Shown one piece after another: positions 54,446 to 63,994 of a stretch of 64,000 bases of DNA (the stretch's first letter is position 1; each line of letters opens with the position of its first letter). A program made the position numbers and the translations under genes. This DNA is from an uncultured Pelagibacteraceae bacterium (GTDB lineage: Bacteria > Pseudomonadota > Alphaproteobacteria > Pelagibacterales > Pelagibacteraceae), in contig CACJUO010000001.1 in NCBI GenBank assembly GCA_902596675.1, forward strand, positions 1 to 64,000, given 5' to 3'. A model generated the notes under the pieces. That model was given only the letters and a program-made list of their open reading frames with translations. It was not told where the DNA came from and searched no databases.

Positions 54446-57220
54446 ATGGAGAAAATTAAAAAAAGTGACCATTTTTACTTGATAGATGGTTCGGGATACA
54501 TTTTTAGAGCATACTATGCTCTTCCTCCTTTAACTAGAAAAAGTGATGGATTGCCAGTAGGTGCAGTCAGTGGTTTTTGTAATATGCTTTTTAAGTTATT
54601 AGAAGATTCTAAATCAGATGATAATTTAGAAAAACCAACACACTTTGCTGTAATATTTGACTCAGCAAGAAAAAATTTTAGAAATGAAATATATTCAGAG
54701 TATAAAGGAAATAGATCTGATGCACCTGACGATCTAATTCCTCAATTTGAATACATTCGGCAATCTGTAAAAGCCTTTAATTTACCATCAATTGAGTTAA
54801 TCAATTATGAGGCAGATGATTTAATTGCAACTTATGTAGAAAAAATTTTAGACTTAGGTGCAAAGGTAACAATTGTTTCTTCTGACAAAGATTTAATGCA
54901 GCTTTATAAAAAAGGAGTGAGAATTTATGATCCAATGAAGAACAAATTTATAAATCAAGACGATGTTTACAATAAATTTGGAGTTACTCCCGAAAAAGTA
55001 ATAGATGTCCAATCTTTAGCTGGTGATAGCACAGATAATGTACCTGGTGTACCTGGTATAGGAATTAAAACTGCCGCTGAATTGATAAATCAATATGGAA
55101 CTTTAGAAAATTTATTAAAAAATGCATCAAAAATTAAACAAAATAAAAGAAGAGAAACTTTAATAGATAACAAGGAGGATGCAATTATAAGTAAAAAATT
55201 AGTTACATTGAAAAAAGATGTGCCTGTAAAAAATAAAATTGAAGAATTCATATTGAAAAGTATTGATAAAGATAAGCTTTTTTCTTTTCTAAGAGAAATG
55301 GAATTTAATAGGCTATTAAGTTCTGCTATTTCAAAGTATGGAGACACAAATAACCTTGTAACAAAATATATTGATAGAAATTCAGAAAAAACAACAGAAA
55401 TTAAGAAAAAAAATTATCAATTAATTAAAAATGAGAAGGAGATTGAAGATTGGATGAAACAATCTGAGGAAATAGGTGAATTTGCAATAGATACTGAAAC
55501 AACTTCATTAGACCCTCATACAGCAAAGTTAGTAGGTATTTCAATCTCTAACAGAATTGGAAATGCATGTTACATTCCATTAAATCACGTTAGTGGAAAT
55601 AATCTTGACGAAAAAAAGGTCTTAAGTGTTTTAAAAAATTATTTAGAGGATAAGAGTATTAAAAAAGTAGGACAAAATATTAAGTTCGATTTTATTGTCT
55701 TTTATCACCGTGGTATCACTTTGAATTCCATGGAAGATACTATGCTTATGTCTTACACACTAGATGCTGGCAAAAACAGACATAATATGGATACACTTTC
55801 AGAGATCCATCTAGGTCACAAAACTATAAAATTTAAAGATTTAGTAGGGACTGGAAAAAAACAACTAAATTTTTCTGAAGTTAACATATCTGAGGCTAAA
55901 GATTACGCAGCTGAAGATGCAGACATTACGTTTAGATTGTACAAAATATTTTTAAAATCATTAAAAGCAGAAAAATTATTAAATATTTATGAGTTATTTG
56001 AAAAACCTCTAATTAAAATATTAGCAGAAATGGAGATAAAAGGTATTAAACTTGATAAATCTTCACTAAACAAACTATCCTCAAAATTTTCAACTAAAAT
56101 CGAAAAATTAGAAAAATCTATTTTTAAGATTTCAAAAAAAATATTTAACATTGGATCGACTAAACAACTTGGTGAAATAATGTATAATGATTTAAAAATA
56201 GCAGCTTTAAAAAAAACTAAGAAAGGAAGTTTTGCTACCAGTGCTTCAGTTTTAGAAGATTTGGCATTTAAGGGTTATGAATTTCCAAAACTCATCTTGG
56301 AGTGGAGACAAATTAGTAAACTTAAAAACACCTACTCTGATGCATTGCCAGAACACATAAATCAAAATACTAAAAGAGTGCATACATCTTTTTTGTTAGC
56401 AGCTACTACAACAGGTAGACTTGCATCCAGTGATCCAAATTTACAAAATATCCCAATAAAATCAGATGATGGTAAGGACATAAGAAAAGCTTTTGTTTCT
56501 GAAAAAGATAACAAATTGATTTCAGCAGACTACAATCAAGTAGAGATGAGAATTTTAGCTGATCTAGCAGATGTAAAACAGTTAAAAAAAGCATTTCTAA
56601 ATAATGAGGATATCCATACTTTGACAGCTAGTCAGGTTTTTGGAAAAGAAATTAATAAAATTGATTCAGAAACAAGAAGAAAAGCAAAAGCAATCAACTT
56701 TGGAATAATTTATGGTATTTCACAATATGGTTTGGCAAAACAAATCAATGTTTCAAACAATGAAGCAGAAGAATTTTTAAATTCTTATTTTAAAAAATTT
56801 CCAGAAATTAAAGATTATATGAAAACAACTGTGAATTTCTGTAGGAAAAGTGGCTATGTAAGTAATATATTTGGAAGAAAAACACATCTCACTGGAATTA
56901 ACGATAAGAATTTTAATGTAAGAAATTTTCAGGAGAGGGCAGCTATAAACGCACCGATCCAAGGGTCAGCATCGGAGATAATGAGATTAGCAATGATCAG
57001 AATAAATAAAGAAATCTCCAATAAAAAAAATAATAGTCTAAAAATGTTATTACAAATACACGATGAGTTAATTTTTGAGGAAAGTTCAAAACAAACAAAA
57101 AAAAGTACTAAATTAATTAAGGATTTGATGTTGAGTGTGAAAGATAGTGAACTTCACTCATTTTCAATACCTCTTTTAGTAGATGTGAATATTGGAGAAA
57201 ATTGGGGTGAACTTCATTGA
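54446..57220 (+). CDS. polA: DNA polymerase I
   Basis: Repair and Okazaki-fragment polymerase. The 924-residue protein has all three domains: 5'-3' exonuclease (YLIDGSGYIFRAYYALPPL, SDKDLMQL, GVPGIGIKTAAELI), 3'-5' exonuclease with all motifs intact (FAIDTETTSLDPH, GQNIKFDFIV, YAAEDADITFRL) and polymerase (ADYNQVEMRILADL, RRKAKAINFGIIYG, QIHDELIFE). Proofreading thus appears functional. It is divergent from the ABC ATPase gene across a 50-base gap. Confidence 0.98.
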   Translation: MEKIKKSDHFYLIDGSGYIFRAYYALPPLTRKSDGLPVGAVSGFCNMLFKLLEDSKSDDNLEKPTHFAVIFDSARKNFRNEIYSEYKGNRSDAPDDLIPQFEYIRQSVKAFNLPSIELINYEADDLIATYVEKILDLGAKVTIVSSDKDLMQLYKKGVRIYDPMKNKFINQDDVYNKFGVTPEKVIDVQSLAGDSTDNVPGVPGIGIKTAAELINQYGTLENLLKNASKIKQNKRRETLIDNKEDAIISKKLVTLKKDVPVKNKIEEFILKSIDKDKLFSFLREMEFNRLLSSAISKYGDTNNLVTKYIDRNSEKTTEIKKKNYQLIKNEKEIEDWMKQSEEIGEFAIDTETTSLDPHTAKLVGISISNRIGNACYIPLNHVSGNNLDEKKVLSVLKNYLEDKSIKKVGQNIKFDFIVFYHRGITLNSMEDTMLMSYTLDAGKNRHNMDTLSEIHLGHKTIKFKDLVGTGKKQLNFSEVNISEAKDYAAEDADITFRLYKIFLKSLKAEKLLNIYELFEKPLIKILAEMEIKGIKLDKSSLNKLSSKFSTKIEKLEKSIFKISKKIFNIGSTKQLGEIMYNDLKIAALKKTKKGSFATSASVLEDLAFKGYEFPKLILEWRQISKLKNTYSDALPEHINQNTKRVHTSFLLAATTTGRLASSDPNLQNIPIKSDDGKDIRKAFVSEKDNKLISADYNQVEMRILADLADVKQLKKAFLNNEDIHTLTASQVFGKEINKIDSETRRKAKAINFGIIYGISQYGLAKQINVSNNEAEEFLNSYFKKFPEIKDYMKTTVNFCRKSGYVSNIFGRKTHLTGINDKNFNVRNFQERAAINAPIQGSASEIMRLAMIRINKEISNKKNNSLKMLLQIHDELIFEESSKQTKKSTKLIKDLMLSVKDSELHSFSIPLLVDVNIGENWGELH

Positions 57221-57270
57221 AAACAAACAATTGCCCTAATATGAACAATTTAGTATTTTTATTTTAATTT

Positions 57271-57975
57271 ATGTCACAAACAATTGCTTTGGTAGATGAT
57301 GATCGAAATCTATTAACATCTGTCCAGATGGCTTTAGAAAAGGAAGGTTTTAAAGTTCAAACTTATATTGATGGTGAAAATGCTCTTGTTGGTTTATCAA
57401 GAACCCCACCTGATCTTGCTGTGATTGATATAAAAATGCCAAGAATGGATGGTGAAGAACTTCTAAGAAAGCTTAGAAAAAAAACTTCTATGCCAATAAT
57501 TTTTTTAACCTCTAAAGATGAGGTAACCGACGAAGTAAGTGGTTTAAAACTTGGAGCAGATGACTTTGTTGGTAAAACTGGAGGATTTTCAACCAAAGTT
57601 TTAGTTGAAAGAATTAAAGTGCAATTAAGAAAAAAAGATAAGGACATCAATATAGAGGAGAATAAAAATGTAATTTCTCACGGTAAGTTAAAATTAGATC
57701 CCTCTCAACTCGAATGTGAATGGGATGGTAAACAATTACCTGATAAACTTACTACGACAGAATTTAAAATTGTTGAAGAGCTTGCAAAAAGACCAGGAAT
57801 GATTAAAGAGAGAGCCTTGCTGATGGACGTAGCTTATCGAGAAGATACAGATATAGAAGATAGGACTATTGATAGTCATGTTAAAAGGATTAGAAAAAAA
57901 TTTAAAAAGGTAGATAGTGATTTTTCAGCAATTGAAACAAGATATGGAAGTGGATATAGATGGAATGTTAAATAA
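57271..57975 (+). CDS. chvI: two-component response regulator ChvI
   Basis: OmpR-type regulator for envelope or acid stress in alphaproteobacteria. The 234-residue protein has a receiver domain (acidic pair VDDDRN, phospho-acceptor Asp53 in VIDIKMPRMDG) and a winged-helix DNA-binding domain (LTTTEFKIVEELAKRPG, then RTIDSHVKRIRKKF and IETRYGSGYRW). It lies 5 bases before its kinase chvG. Confidence 0.92.
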   Translation: MSQTIALVDDDRNLLTSVQMALEKEGFKVQTYIDGENALVGLSRTPPDLAVIDIKMPRMDGEELLRKLRKKTSMPIIFLTSKDEVTDEVSGLKLGADDFVGKTGGFSTKVLVERIKVQLRKKDKDINIEENKNVISHGKLKLDPSQLECEWDGKQLPDKLTTTEFKIVEELAKRPGMIKERALLMDVAYREDTDIEDRTIDSHVKRIRKKFKKVDSDFSAIETRYGSGYRWNVK

Positions 57976-57980
57976 TAATT

Positions 57981-59483
57981 ATGGGAAAAATACTAAAAAA
58001 TCTCTCTATATTACAGAAATTCCTTTTTATTAATCTAGTAGTCTTCATATTTATAATAATAATCACGTTCTTTTACTTGGGTGCTATTCAAAAAAGTTTG
58101 ATCAATGAAAAACAAAAAAATCATTCGAATATAATAACTCAAACAATATTAAATTTAGAAAAATCAAATGTAAAATTAAATGAGTATGGAATAAGCGAAT
58201 TCCTATTTTCCACAAAATCTCGATTCCCTTATTTTGAAAAACTAGATAGAGTTATATTTTTTGACAACAAATTAAATTGGATTGGTGATACAAGATCTAT
58301 TCCATCCTCAATGTTATTAATTGAAGAATTAACTCAACAATCAAGTGATAATAATTTTAATAATCAAGAAAATAAAAATGAAACAATTTTCGATGAGGAT
58401 CTAAATAAATATTATTTATCAGGATCTAAAAAATCTTTAACTAATTTAAAACAAATCCAAGAACAGTTTTTTGTTTTTAGTATTAAGAGTATTAATTATT
58501 TAAATAATGAGGGCTATGTTCTTATATCTGAAAATGCCGATAATATAATTACACAAATTGAAGAGAGAGAAAAATTTATTATTAGAACTGCTCTTGTGGT
58601 ACTTTTGGTTATTATTATTTTTTCATATGTTTTAAATAGATATTTTTTAAAACCTATTAAAAATCTAGTTACATATACAAAAATTATTAAAGATAAAAGT
58701 AAGGAAAAAACAGATATAGAAAGGGTTAAAACAAGAAATGATGAATTAGGAATATTATCAAAATCACTTGATGAAATGACTAGTGAATTAAATAAAAGAA
58801 TAACAACTGCTGAAAATTATTCAACTGACTTACTTCATGAAATCAGAAATCCCCTTGCTTCACTAAAAAGTGCATCTGAGATAATTTCAGAAACAGAAGA
58901 TAAAATTAAAAGAGAAAAATTAATAAATATCGTATCTCATGATGTTGAGAGAATAGAAAGATTAATTACAGATTATTCTCAAATGTTGAAAGATGAGGCG
59001 GTAATTTCCAGAGAAACAATGCAAAAAATTGATATAAAGGATATTGCAAAATCTGTGGTTGATGATTTTAATAATATTTATAATTCAAAAAAAAAAATAA
59101 AAATAAAATTGAAATCAAATGGATCTGAAAATTATTTTATACTTGGGATCAACAATAGGATAGAGCAAATAATTGCAAATTTGCTTGAAAACTCAATTTC
59201 CTTCAGTGGTGAGAAACAGGAAATCATAGTTGAGGTCAGTAAAGATAAAGAGGGTAAGCCAAGACTTGTCGTAATTGACGAGGGGACTGGTTTTAGTGAG
59301 AAGGATATCACTAAAATTTTCAATAGATTTTATAGCAATAGGCCTGAAAATTTTGGAGAACACTCTGGTTTAGGCCTAAATATAGTGAAAAACTTAGTGG
59401 AATTACATAATGGGGAGATAATAGCAACAAATAACAAAGACAGAGGTGCAAAAGTTGAAATTATTTTTCCGGCGACCCAATGA
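57981..59483 (+). CDS. chvG: sensor histidine kinase ChvG
   Basis: Membrane sensor partner of ChvI. The 500-residue protein has transmembrane segments at about 14-34 and 197-217 flanking a periplasmic sensor region, a HAMP linker (NRYFLKPIKNLVTYTKII), the phospho-acceptor His286 in LLHEIRNPLASL, and an ATPase domain (IIANLLENSISFS, VIDEGTGFSEKDI, HSGLGLNIVKNL). The hprK/pts-type genes that follow chvG in many alphaproteobacteria are absent; ahcY follows. Confidence 0.92.
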   Translation: MGKILKNLSILQKFLFINLVVFIFIIIITFFYLGAIQKSLINEKQKNHSNIITQTILNLEKSNVKLNEYGISEFLFSTKSRFPYFEKLDRVIFFDNKLNWIGDTRSIPSSMLLIEELTQQSSDNNFNNQENKNETIFDEDLNKYYLSGSKKSLTNLKQIQEQFFVFSIKSINYLNNEGYVLISENADNIITQIEEREKFIIRTALVVLLVIIIFSYVLNRYFLKPIKNLVTYTKIIKDKSKEKTDIERVKTRNDELGILSKSLDEMTSELNKRITTAENYSTDLLHEIRNPLASLKSASEIISETEDKIKREKLINIVSHDVERIERLITDYSQMLKDEAVISRETMQKIDIKDIAKSVVDDFNNIYNSKKKIKIKLKSNGSENYFILGINNRIEQIIANLLENSISFSGEKQEIIVEVSKDKEGKPRLVVIDEGTGFSEKDITKIFNRFYSNRPENFGEHSGLGLNIVKNLVELHNGEIIATNNKDRGAKVEIIFPATQ

Positions 59484-59519
59484 AAAGTTGATTAATATAA
59501 ATAAAGTTGTTACAAGCCG

Positions 59520-60812
59520 ATGCTTATGACAGATTATAAAGTAAAAGATATAAACGAAGCAGAATTTGGGAGAAAAGAAATCTCTTTAGCAGAGACAGAA
59601 ATGCCAGGATTAATGGCATTAAGATCAGAATATAAGGGTAAAAATCCTCTTAAGGGAGCAAGGATTTTAGGTTGTTTGCATATGACAATACAAACAGCAG
59701 TTTTAATTGAAACACTAGTGGACTTAGGTGCAGAATGTAGATGGTCCTCATGTAATATATTTTCAACTCAAGACCACGCAGCTGCTGCAATCGCAAAAGC
59801 TGGTATTCCAGTATTTGCCTGGAAAGGTGAGACGGAGGAAGAATACTGGTGGTGTGTGAGACAAACTATAGAGGGTAAAAAGGACTGGAAGCCAAACATG
59901 ATTTTAGATGATGGTGGAGATCTTACAGCACTTATGCATAAAGATTATAAAGATCTTCTAAAAGACGTAAAAGGCTTAAGTGAAGAAACAACAACAGGTG
60001 TTCTAGCTCTTAAAAAAATGGAAGAGCAAGGAGAATTGTTAGTCCCAGCAATTAATGTAAACGATTCTGTTACAAAATCAAAATTTGACAACTTATATGG
60101 ATGTAGAGAAAGTTTAGTGGATGGTATTAAAAGAGCTACAGACGTAATGATGTCTGGAAAAGTTGCAATTGTTGCGGGCTTTGGCGATGTAGGAAAAGGT
60201 AGTGCAGCTTCTTTAAGACAAAGTGGTGCGAGAGTAATGGTAACAGAGACAGATCCAATATGTGCTCTTCAAGCAGCAATGGAGGGTTATGAAGTTGTTT
60301 TGATGGACGAGATGATTGGTCAAGCAGATATAGTTGTAACAGCAACAGGTAACAAAGATATTGTTACAGCAGATCATATGAGAGCCATGAAAGATAGATC
60401 AATACTTTGTAACATTGGACACTTTGATAATGAAATACAGGTTGATGCATTAAAAAATTATAAATGGGATGAAATAAAACCACAAGTTCATGAAATTACT
60501 TTTCCAGATAATAAAAGATTAATTTTATTAGCAGAAGGTAGACTTGTAAATTTAGGATGTGCAACTGGTCACCCTAGTTTTGTCATGAGTGCCTCATTTA
60601 CAAACCAAGTCACAGCCCAAATAGAATTGTGGAATAATTCAGAAAAGTATGAGAGAAAGGTATATGTTCTTCCTAAACATTTAGATGAAAAGGTTGCCAG
60701 ATTACATCTAGAAAAAGTGGGTGCAAAATTGACACCATTATCTAAGGATCAAGCAGATTATATAAGTGTTAAAACAGAGGGACCATATAAGCCAGATGCT
60801 TACCGCTACTAG
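59520..60812 (+). CDS. ahcY: adenosylhomocysteinase
   Basis: NAD-dependent hydrolysis of S-adenosylhomocysteine to adenosine and homocysteine, recycling the product of SAM-dependent methylation. The 430-residue protein has [30 protein letters not shown], the NAD-fold [15 protein letters not shown] and ends KPDAYRY as the family does. It overlaps tsaE by 17 bases, an arrangement I associate with alphaproteobacterial ahcY neighbourhoods. Confidence 0.98.
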   Translation: MLMTDYKVKDINEAEFGRKEISLAETEMPGLMALRSEYKGKNPLKGARILGCLHMTIQTAVLIETLVDLGAECRWSSCNIFSTQDHAAAAIAKAGIPVFAWKGETEEEYWWCVRQTIEGKKDWKPNMILDDGGDLTALMHKDYKDLLKDVKGLSEETTTGVLALKKMEEQGELLVPAINVNDSVTKSKFDNLYGCRESLVDGIKRATDVMMSGKVAIVAGFGDVGKGSAASLRQSGARVMVTETDPICALQAAMEGYEVVLMDEMIGQADIVVTATGNKDIVTADHMRAMKDRSILCNIGHFDNEIQVDALKNYKWDEIKPQVHEITFPDNKRLILLAEGRLVNLGCATGHPSFVMSASFTNQVTAQIELWNNSEKYERKVYVLPKHLDEKVARLHLEKVGAKLTPLSKDQADYISVKTEGPYKPDAYRY

Positions 60813-61275
60813 GGGTGGCAAAATTAATATTTCAGACGAAAAAGATACTAAATTTGTTGCAGAAAAGTTCTCTAGACTTATAAAAATTGGTGATCTTATA
60901 TTATTAAGTGGGAATCTAGGTGTAGGAAAAACAACATTTATAAGACACATTATTAACTCAATTCAAAAAATCAATAAGCAGAAAGTATCAGAAGTTCTAA
61001 GCCCTACCTTTAATATAACTAATGAGTATAAGATAAAAAATATTTTAATTAAGCACTATGATTTACATAGAATTAAAAATGAAAAAGAGCTTGACAACTT
61101 AGGTATTAAAGAAAATTTGGAAAAACAAATAACTTTTGTTGAATGGCCTGAAATAATAAAAAAGTTGAAAATAAAGAACAGTATTGATTTGATATTTCAA
61201 TATAACAATAATTTTACAAAGCGCTATCTTAAAATAATTTCTAAAAATAAAAAAATTTCTAATGAATTTAAATAA
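60796..61275 (+). CDS. tsaE: tRNA threonylcarbamoyladenosine biosynthesis ATPase TsaE
   Basis: Small ATPase that works with TsaB and TsaD to make t6A37 of tRNAs. The P-loop is [11 protein letters not shown] and the conserved segment [10 protein letters not shown] precedes HYDLHRI and VEWPE. I chose the ATG at 60796 (159 residues) because it leaves about the N-terminal length of the family; an in-frame ATG at 60766 would add ten residues and a 47-base overlap with ahcY. The end overlaps the next gene by 14 bases. Confidence 0.9.
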   Translation: MLTATRGGKINISDEKDTKFVAEKFSRLIKIGDLILLSGNLGVGKTTFIRHIINSIQKINKQKVSEVLSPTFNITNEYKIKNILIKHYDLHRIKNEKELDNLGIKENLEKQITFVEWPEIIKKLKIKNSIDLIFQYNNNFTKRYLKIISKNKKISNEFK

Positions 61276-62212
61276 GCTAAAAAAACTCACTGGAGATGCA
61301 TCATTTAGAAATTTTTATAGGGGAAAAAAAAATATATTTGTTTATTGTAAAAAAAATAAAAAGAGTAATTTGTTAGTTTATGATGCTATAAATAAGATAC
61401 TAATCAGAAAAAAAATTTTAGCTCCTAGGTTAATATCTCAAAATTATAAACATAATTATATAGAGATAGAGGATTTTGGTGATTTAACAATCTTTAAAAA
61501 ATTTAAAAAAAAAACAATAAATAAAAAAATTTATTACAAAAAAATTTTAGATTTACTAATAAAAATGAAAAATATCAAAGTAAAGAATCAAAAAACATTT
61601 TTGAAAACTAATTACAAAATTCCAGAATATACATCGAAAATATTGCTACGAGAATCAAATTTATTTTTGGACTGGTATTTACCGAAATATATAAAGGGAA
61701 CAAAAAAAAGAATTTTAAAAACTAAATTAAAAAATATTTTTAAAAAATTATTAAATAATATCTCTTATAAAAAAAAAGTTTTTGTTCACAGAGATTTTCA
61801 TGTTTCTAATATAATGATAACTAAGAAAGGATTAGGACTGATAGATAGCCAAGATGCAGTATATGGTAATATTGCATATGATCTAGCGTCACTTATTGAT
61901 GACGTAAGGCTTAAAACAAATAGAAGAATTAAAAAATTTATATTTGATGAATTTATAAAAAGAAACAAAAATTTAAATTTTCATGAATTTAAAAGAGACT
62001 TTGAAATTTTATCGGTTTTAAGGAATTTAAAAATAATTGGCATATTTACTAGATTATCAGTTAGAGACAATAAAAGTGCGTATCTCAAACTTATTCCTTA
62101 TGCATGGGAATTAATAGATAATAGAATTGTCAATAATCCACTATTTAATGACTTAAATTACCTTTTAAGCAAAAATTTTGGTAAAAAAATTAGAAAATCT
62201 TATGAAAATTAA
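61262..62212 (+). CDS. amgK: aminoglycoside phosphotransferase family kinase, AmgK-like
   Basis: Probable anomeric sugar kinase for N-acetylmuramate/N-acetylglucosamine in cell-wall recycling, judged by its place directly before a MurU-like gene. The 316-residue protein has the kinase-fold signatures VFVHRDFHVSNIM (catalytic loop), GLIDSQDAVYGNIAYDLASLIDD (metal-binding DxD region) and a basic, lysine-rich N-terminal half. It is more AT-driven in composition (many K, N, I) than its neighbours. Other small-molecule kinase roles cannot be excluded. Confidence 0.8.
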   Translation: MNLNKLKKLTGDASFRNFYRGKKNIFVYCKKNKKSNLLVYDAINKILIRKKILAPRLISQNYKHNYIEIEDFGDLTIFKKFKKKTINKKIYYKKILDLLIKMKNIKVKNQKTFLKTNYKIPEYTSKILLRESNLFLDWYLPKYIKGTKKRILKTKLKNIFKKLLNNISYKKKVFVHRDFHVSNIMITKKGLGLIDSQDAVYGNIAYDLASLIDDVRLKTNRRIKKFIFDEFIKRNKNLNFHEFKRDFEILSVLRNLKIIGIFTRLSVRDNKSAYLKLIPYAWELIDNRIVNNPLFNDLNYLLSKNFGKKIRKSYEN

Positions 62213-62888
62213 AACTGCATTAATACTCTGTGCAGGATTTGGTAAGAGAGTACAACCGATAACAGATAACTTACCAAAGCCTCTAATAGTTTATAAAAAT
62301 GAGACTTTGTTGGAAAATACAATTAATCTTCTAATAAAATTAAAAATTGAAAAAATCAAAATTAATGTTTTTTACTTAAAAGAACAAATTATTGATTTTG
62401 TTAATAAAAAAAATTTTCCAGTAAGTATTGAAATTATTGATGATGGTGAAACAATTCTAGGAACAGGAGGTGGAACCCTCAGTCTTGCTAATAAATCTAA
62501 TGAAGAGGATGTATTAGTAATTAATCCCGATACAATTTGGGATGAGAGTTATATTAATTCAATTAATGCAATGGAGAAAATTTACTTTGAAAAGCAAATG
62601 AAAAATATCTTATTAATTGTAAATAATGCAACATGTTTTGACAAAAGATTTAATGGAGATTTTGAAATAAAAAATAATATTCTTTCAAAAGAAAAAATAA
62701 ATAATTTCAAATACACTGGATGTCAAATTTTCAATAAAGAATTAATTTTACACAAAAATTTAACTTATTTTCCAATATCTGAGATATGGGACTCTCTTTT
62801 AAGAGAAAATAAACTTAATGGTTTTGAGCACAAGGGTGAATTTAAGCATTTAACTGATTTTGAAATATACGAAAAATTATTTATTTAA
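62202..62888 (+). CDS. murU: nucleotidyltransferase, MurU-like
   Basis: Probable N-acetylmuramate 1-phosphate uridylyltransferase that, with AmgK, feeds UDP-MurNAc back into wall synthesis. The protein begins MKIKTALILCAGFGKRVQPI with TDNLPKPLI, the sugar-nucleotidyltransferase signature, and has ILGTGGGTLSLA and VLVINPDTIWDE. I chose ATG 62202 (228 residues) over an upstream TTG at 62178 because the family starts right before this motif. It overlaps amgK by 11 bases. Confidence 0.85.
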   Translation: MKIKTALILCAGFGKRVQPITDNLPKPLIVYKNETLLENTINLLIKLKIEKIKINVFYLKEQIIDFVNKKNFPVSIEIIDDGETILGTGGGTLSLANKSNEEDVLVINPDTIWDESYINSINAMEKIYFEKQMKNILLIVNNATCFDKRFNGDFEIKNNILSKEKINNFKYTGCQIFNKELILHKNLTYFPISEIWDSLLRENKLNGFEHKGEFKHLTDFEIYEKLFI

Positions 62889-63595
62889 AAAACTAATAGA
62901 TCTTTTGCTCTATCATCATCTAAATAGCTCGCGCTCTTTATCTTCCCTTTTTCTATTTTAATCAACAAAGGATTACCAGTCGGTATTTCTAACCTCGAAA
63001 TTTTTTTATTATCTAAACTGAATAAGTATTTACATAATGATCTAATTGAATTTCCATGGGCTGAAATAATAATATTTTTATCTAATTTAGGTTCAATATT
63101 TTTTTTATAAAAAGGTATTACTCTTTCATAAGTATCTTTTAAAGATTCTGTATCTGGAATTTTATCTCTTGGGACATTTTTATAAATATCAATATTTAAT
63201 GGGTGAAAGGGACTTGTTTTTTTTAGGGCCTCAGGTGGATTATCCCAAGATCTTCTAAAAGTATGTATTTTTTCTTCACCATAAAGTTTTTTCATTTCAT
63301 CTTTATTTAAACCTGTCAAAGCTCCATAGTGTCTCTCATTCAACTCCCAAGCATTTACAATATTTTGATTTTTAATTCGCATGGTATTTAAAATTAAGTT
63401 TAATGTTTCTATGGATCTAGTTTGTAGAGAAGTATAAAAATATGAAAGCGTTAAACCTAATTCTTTAATTAATTCTCCAGCTTTACAAGCTTCAAGTTTT
63501 CCCCTAGATGCCAAATTAACATCTACCCATCCAGTAAAACGATTTTCTAAATTCCATTCGCTTTGACCATGTCTTACAAGTATTAAGTGACTCAT
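62885..63595 (-). CDS. gpmA: 2,3-bisphosphoglycerate-dependent phosphoglycerate mutase
   Basis: Interconverts 2- and 3-phosphoglycerate. The 236-residue protein has the phosphohistidine motif LVRHGQSEWNLENRFTGWVD, ELNERHYGALTGLNKDE, PFHPLNIDI and the second histidine in ISAHGNSIRSL. It is convergent with murU (4-base overlap of the stops) and divergent from the last gene across 28 bases. Confidence 0.97.
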   Translation of the reverse strand: MSHLILVRHGQSEWNLENRFTGWVDVNLASRGKLEACKAGELIKELGLTLSYFYTSLQTRSIETLNLILNTMRIKNQNIVNAWELNERHYGALTGLNKDEMKKLYGEEKIHTFRRSWDNPPEALKKTSPFHPLNIDIYKNVPRDKIPDTESLKDTYERVIPFYKKNIEPKLDKNIIISAHGNSIRSLCKYLFSLDNKKISRLEIPTGNPLLIKIEKGKIKSASYLDDDRAKDLLVF

Positions 63596-63623
63596 ATAAA
63601 GAATTTAAATATATAGATTATCA

Positions 63624-63992
63624 ATGAAACTAATAAAATCATTATTTTATTTATCTAATATAGCCATAATATTATTCTATCTTTATCCAGGGAGCATACT
63701 CGGATGTTTTTTTTATAAGGATTGTCAAACACAACCACAATTAACAAGAGATTTTATAATATTTTCATCAAATCACGTCTACTTATTTATAGCTCTATCT
63801 TTTTTAGGGTTTTTGTCATTCAAAAACAATATAAAAGCAATTTTTGTTTATCTTTTAATTTTATCAACATTTCTAGAAATAATGCATCTAGTAATTCCAA
63901 ATAGAGGCTTTGAAATGGCAGATTTACTTGGAAATATACTAGGTGTTATAATATCATATACATTTTTAAAAACATTTTACTTAAGGAAATAA
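63624..63992 (+). CDS. VanZ-like family membrane protein
   Basis: Small membrane protein of unknown role. The 122-residue protein has about four hydrophobic segments, and the pattern STFLEIMHLVIPNRGFEMADLLGNILGVIISY near the end is typical of the VanZ-like superfamily (E...Q/H..xxxR.xxxxDxxxNxxG). No vancomycin-type cluster surrounds it, so resistance is not implied. Confidence 0.75.
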   Translation: MKLIKSLFYLSNIAIILFYLYPGSILGCFFYKDCQTQPQLTRDFIIFSSNHVYLFIALSFLGFLSFKNNIKAIFVYLLILSTFLEIMHLVIPNRGFEMADLLGNILGVIISYTFLKTFYLRK

Positions 63993-63994
63993 TA

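Noticed and set aside
60766-60795. Ten-residue N-terminal extension of TsaE
   Set aside because: It would create a 47-base overlap with ahcY and lies outside the conserved family length; the ATG at 60796 fits better.
63624-63992. VanZ-like protein as a glycopeptide resistance gene
   Set aside because: VanZ-like membrane proteins are widespread without resistance; no other van genes are present.
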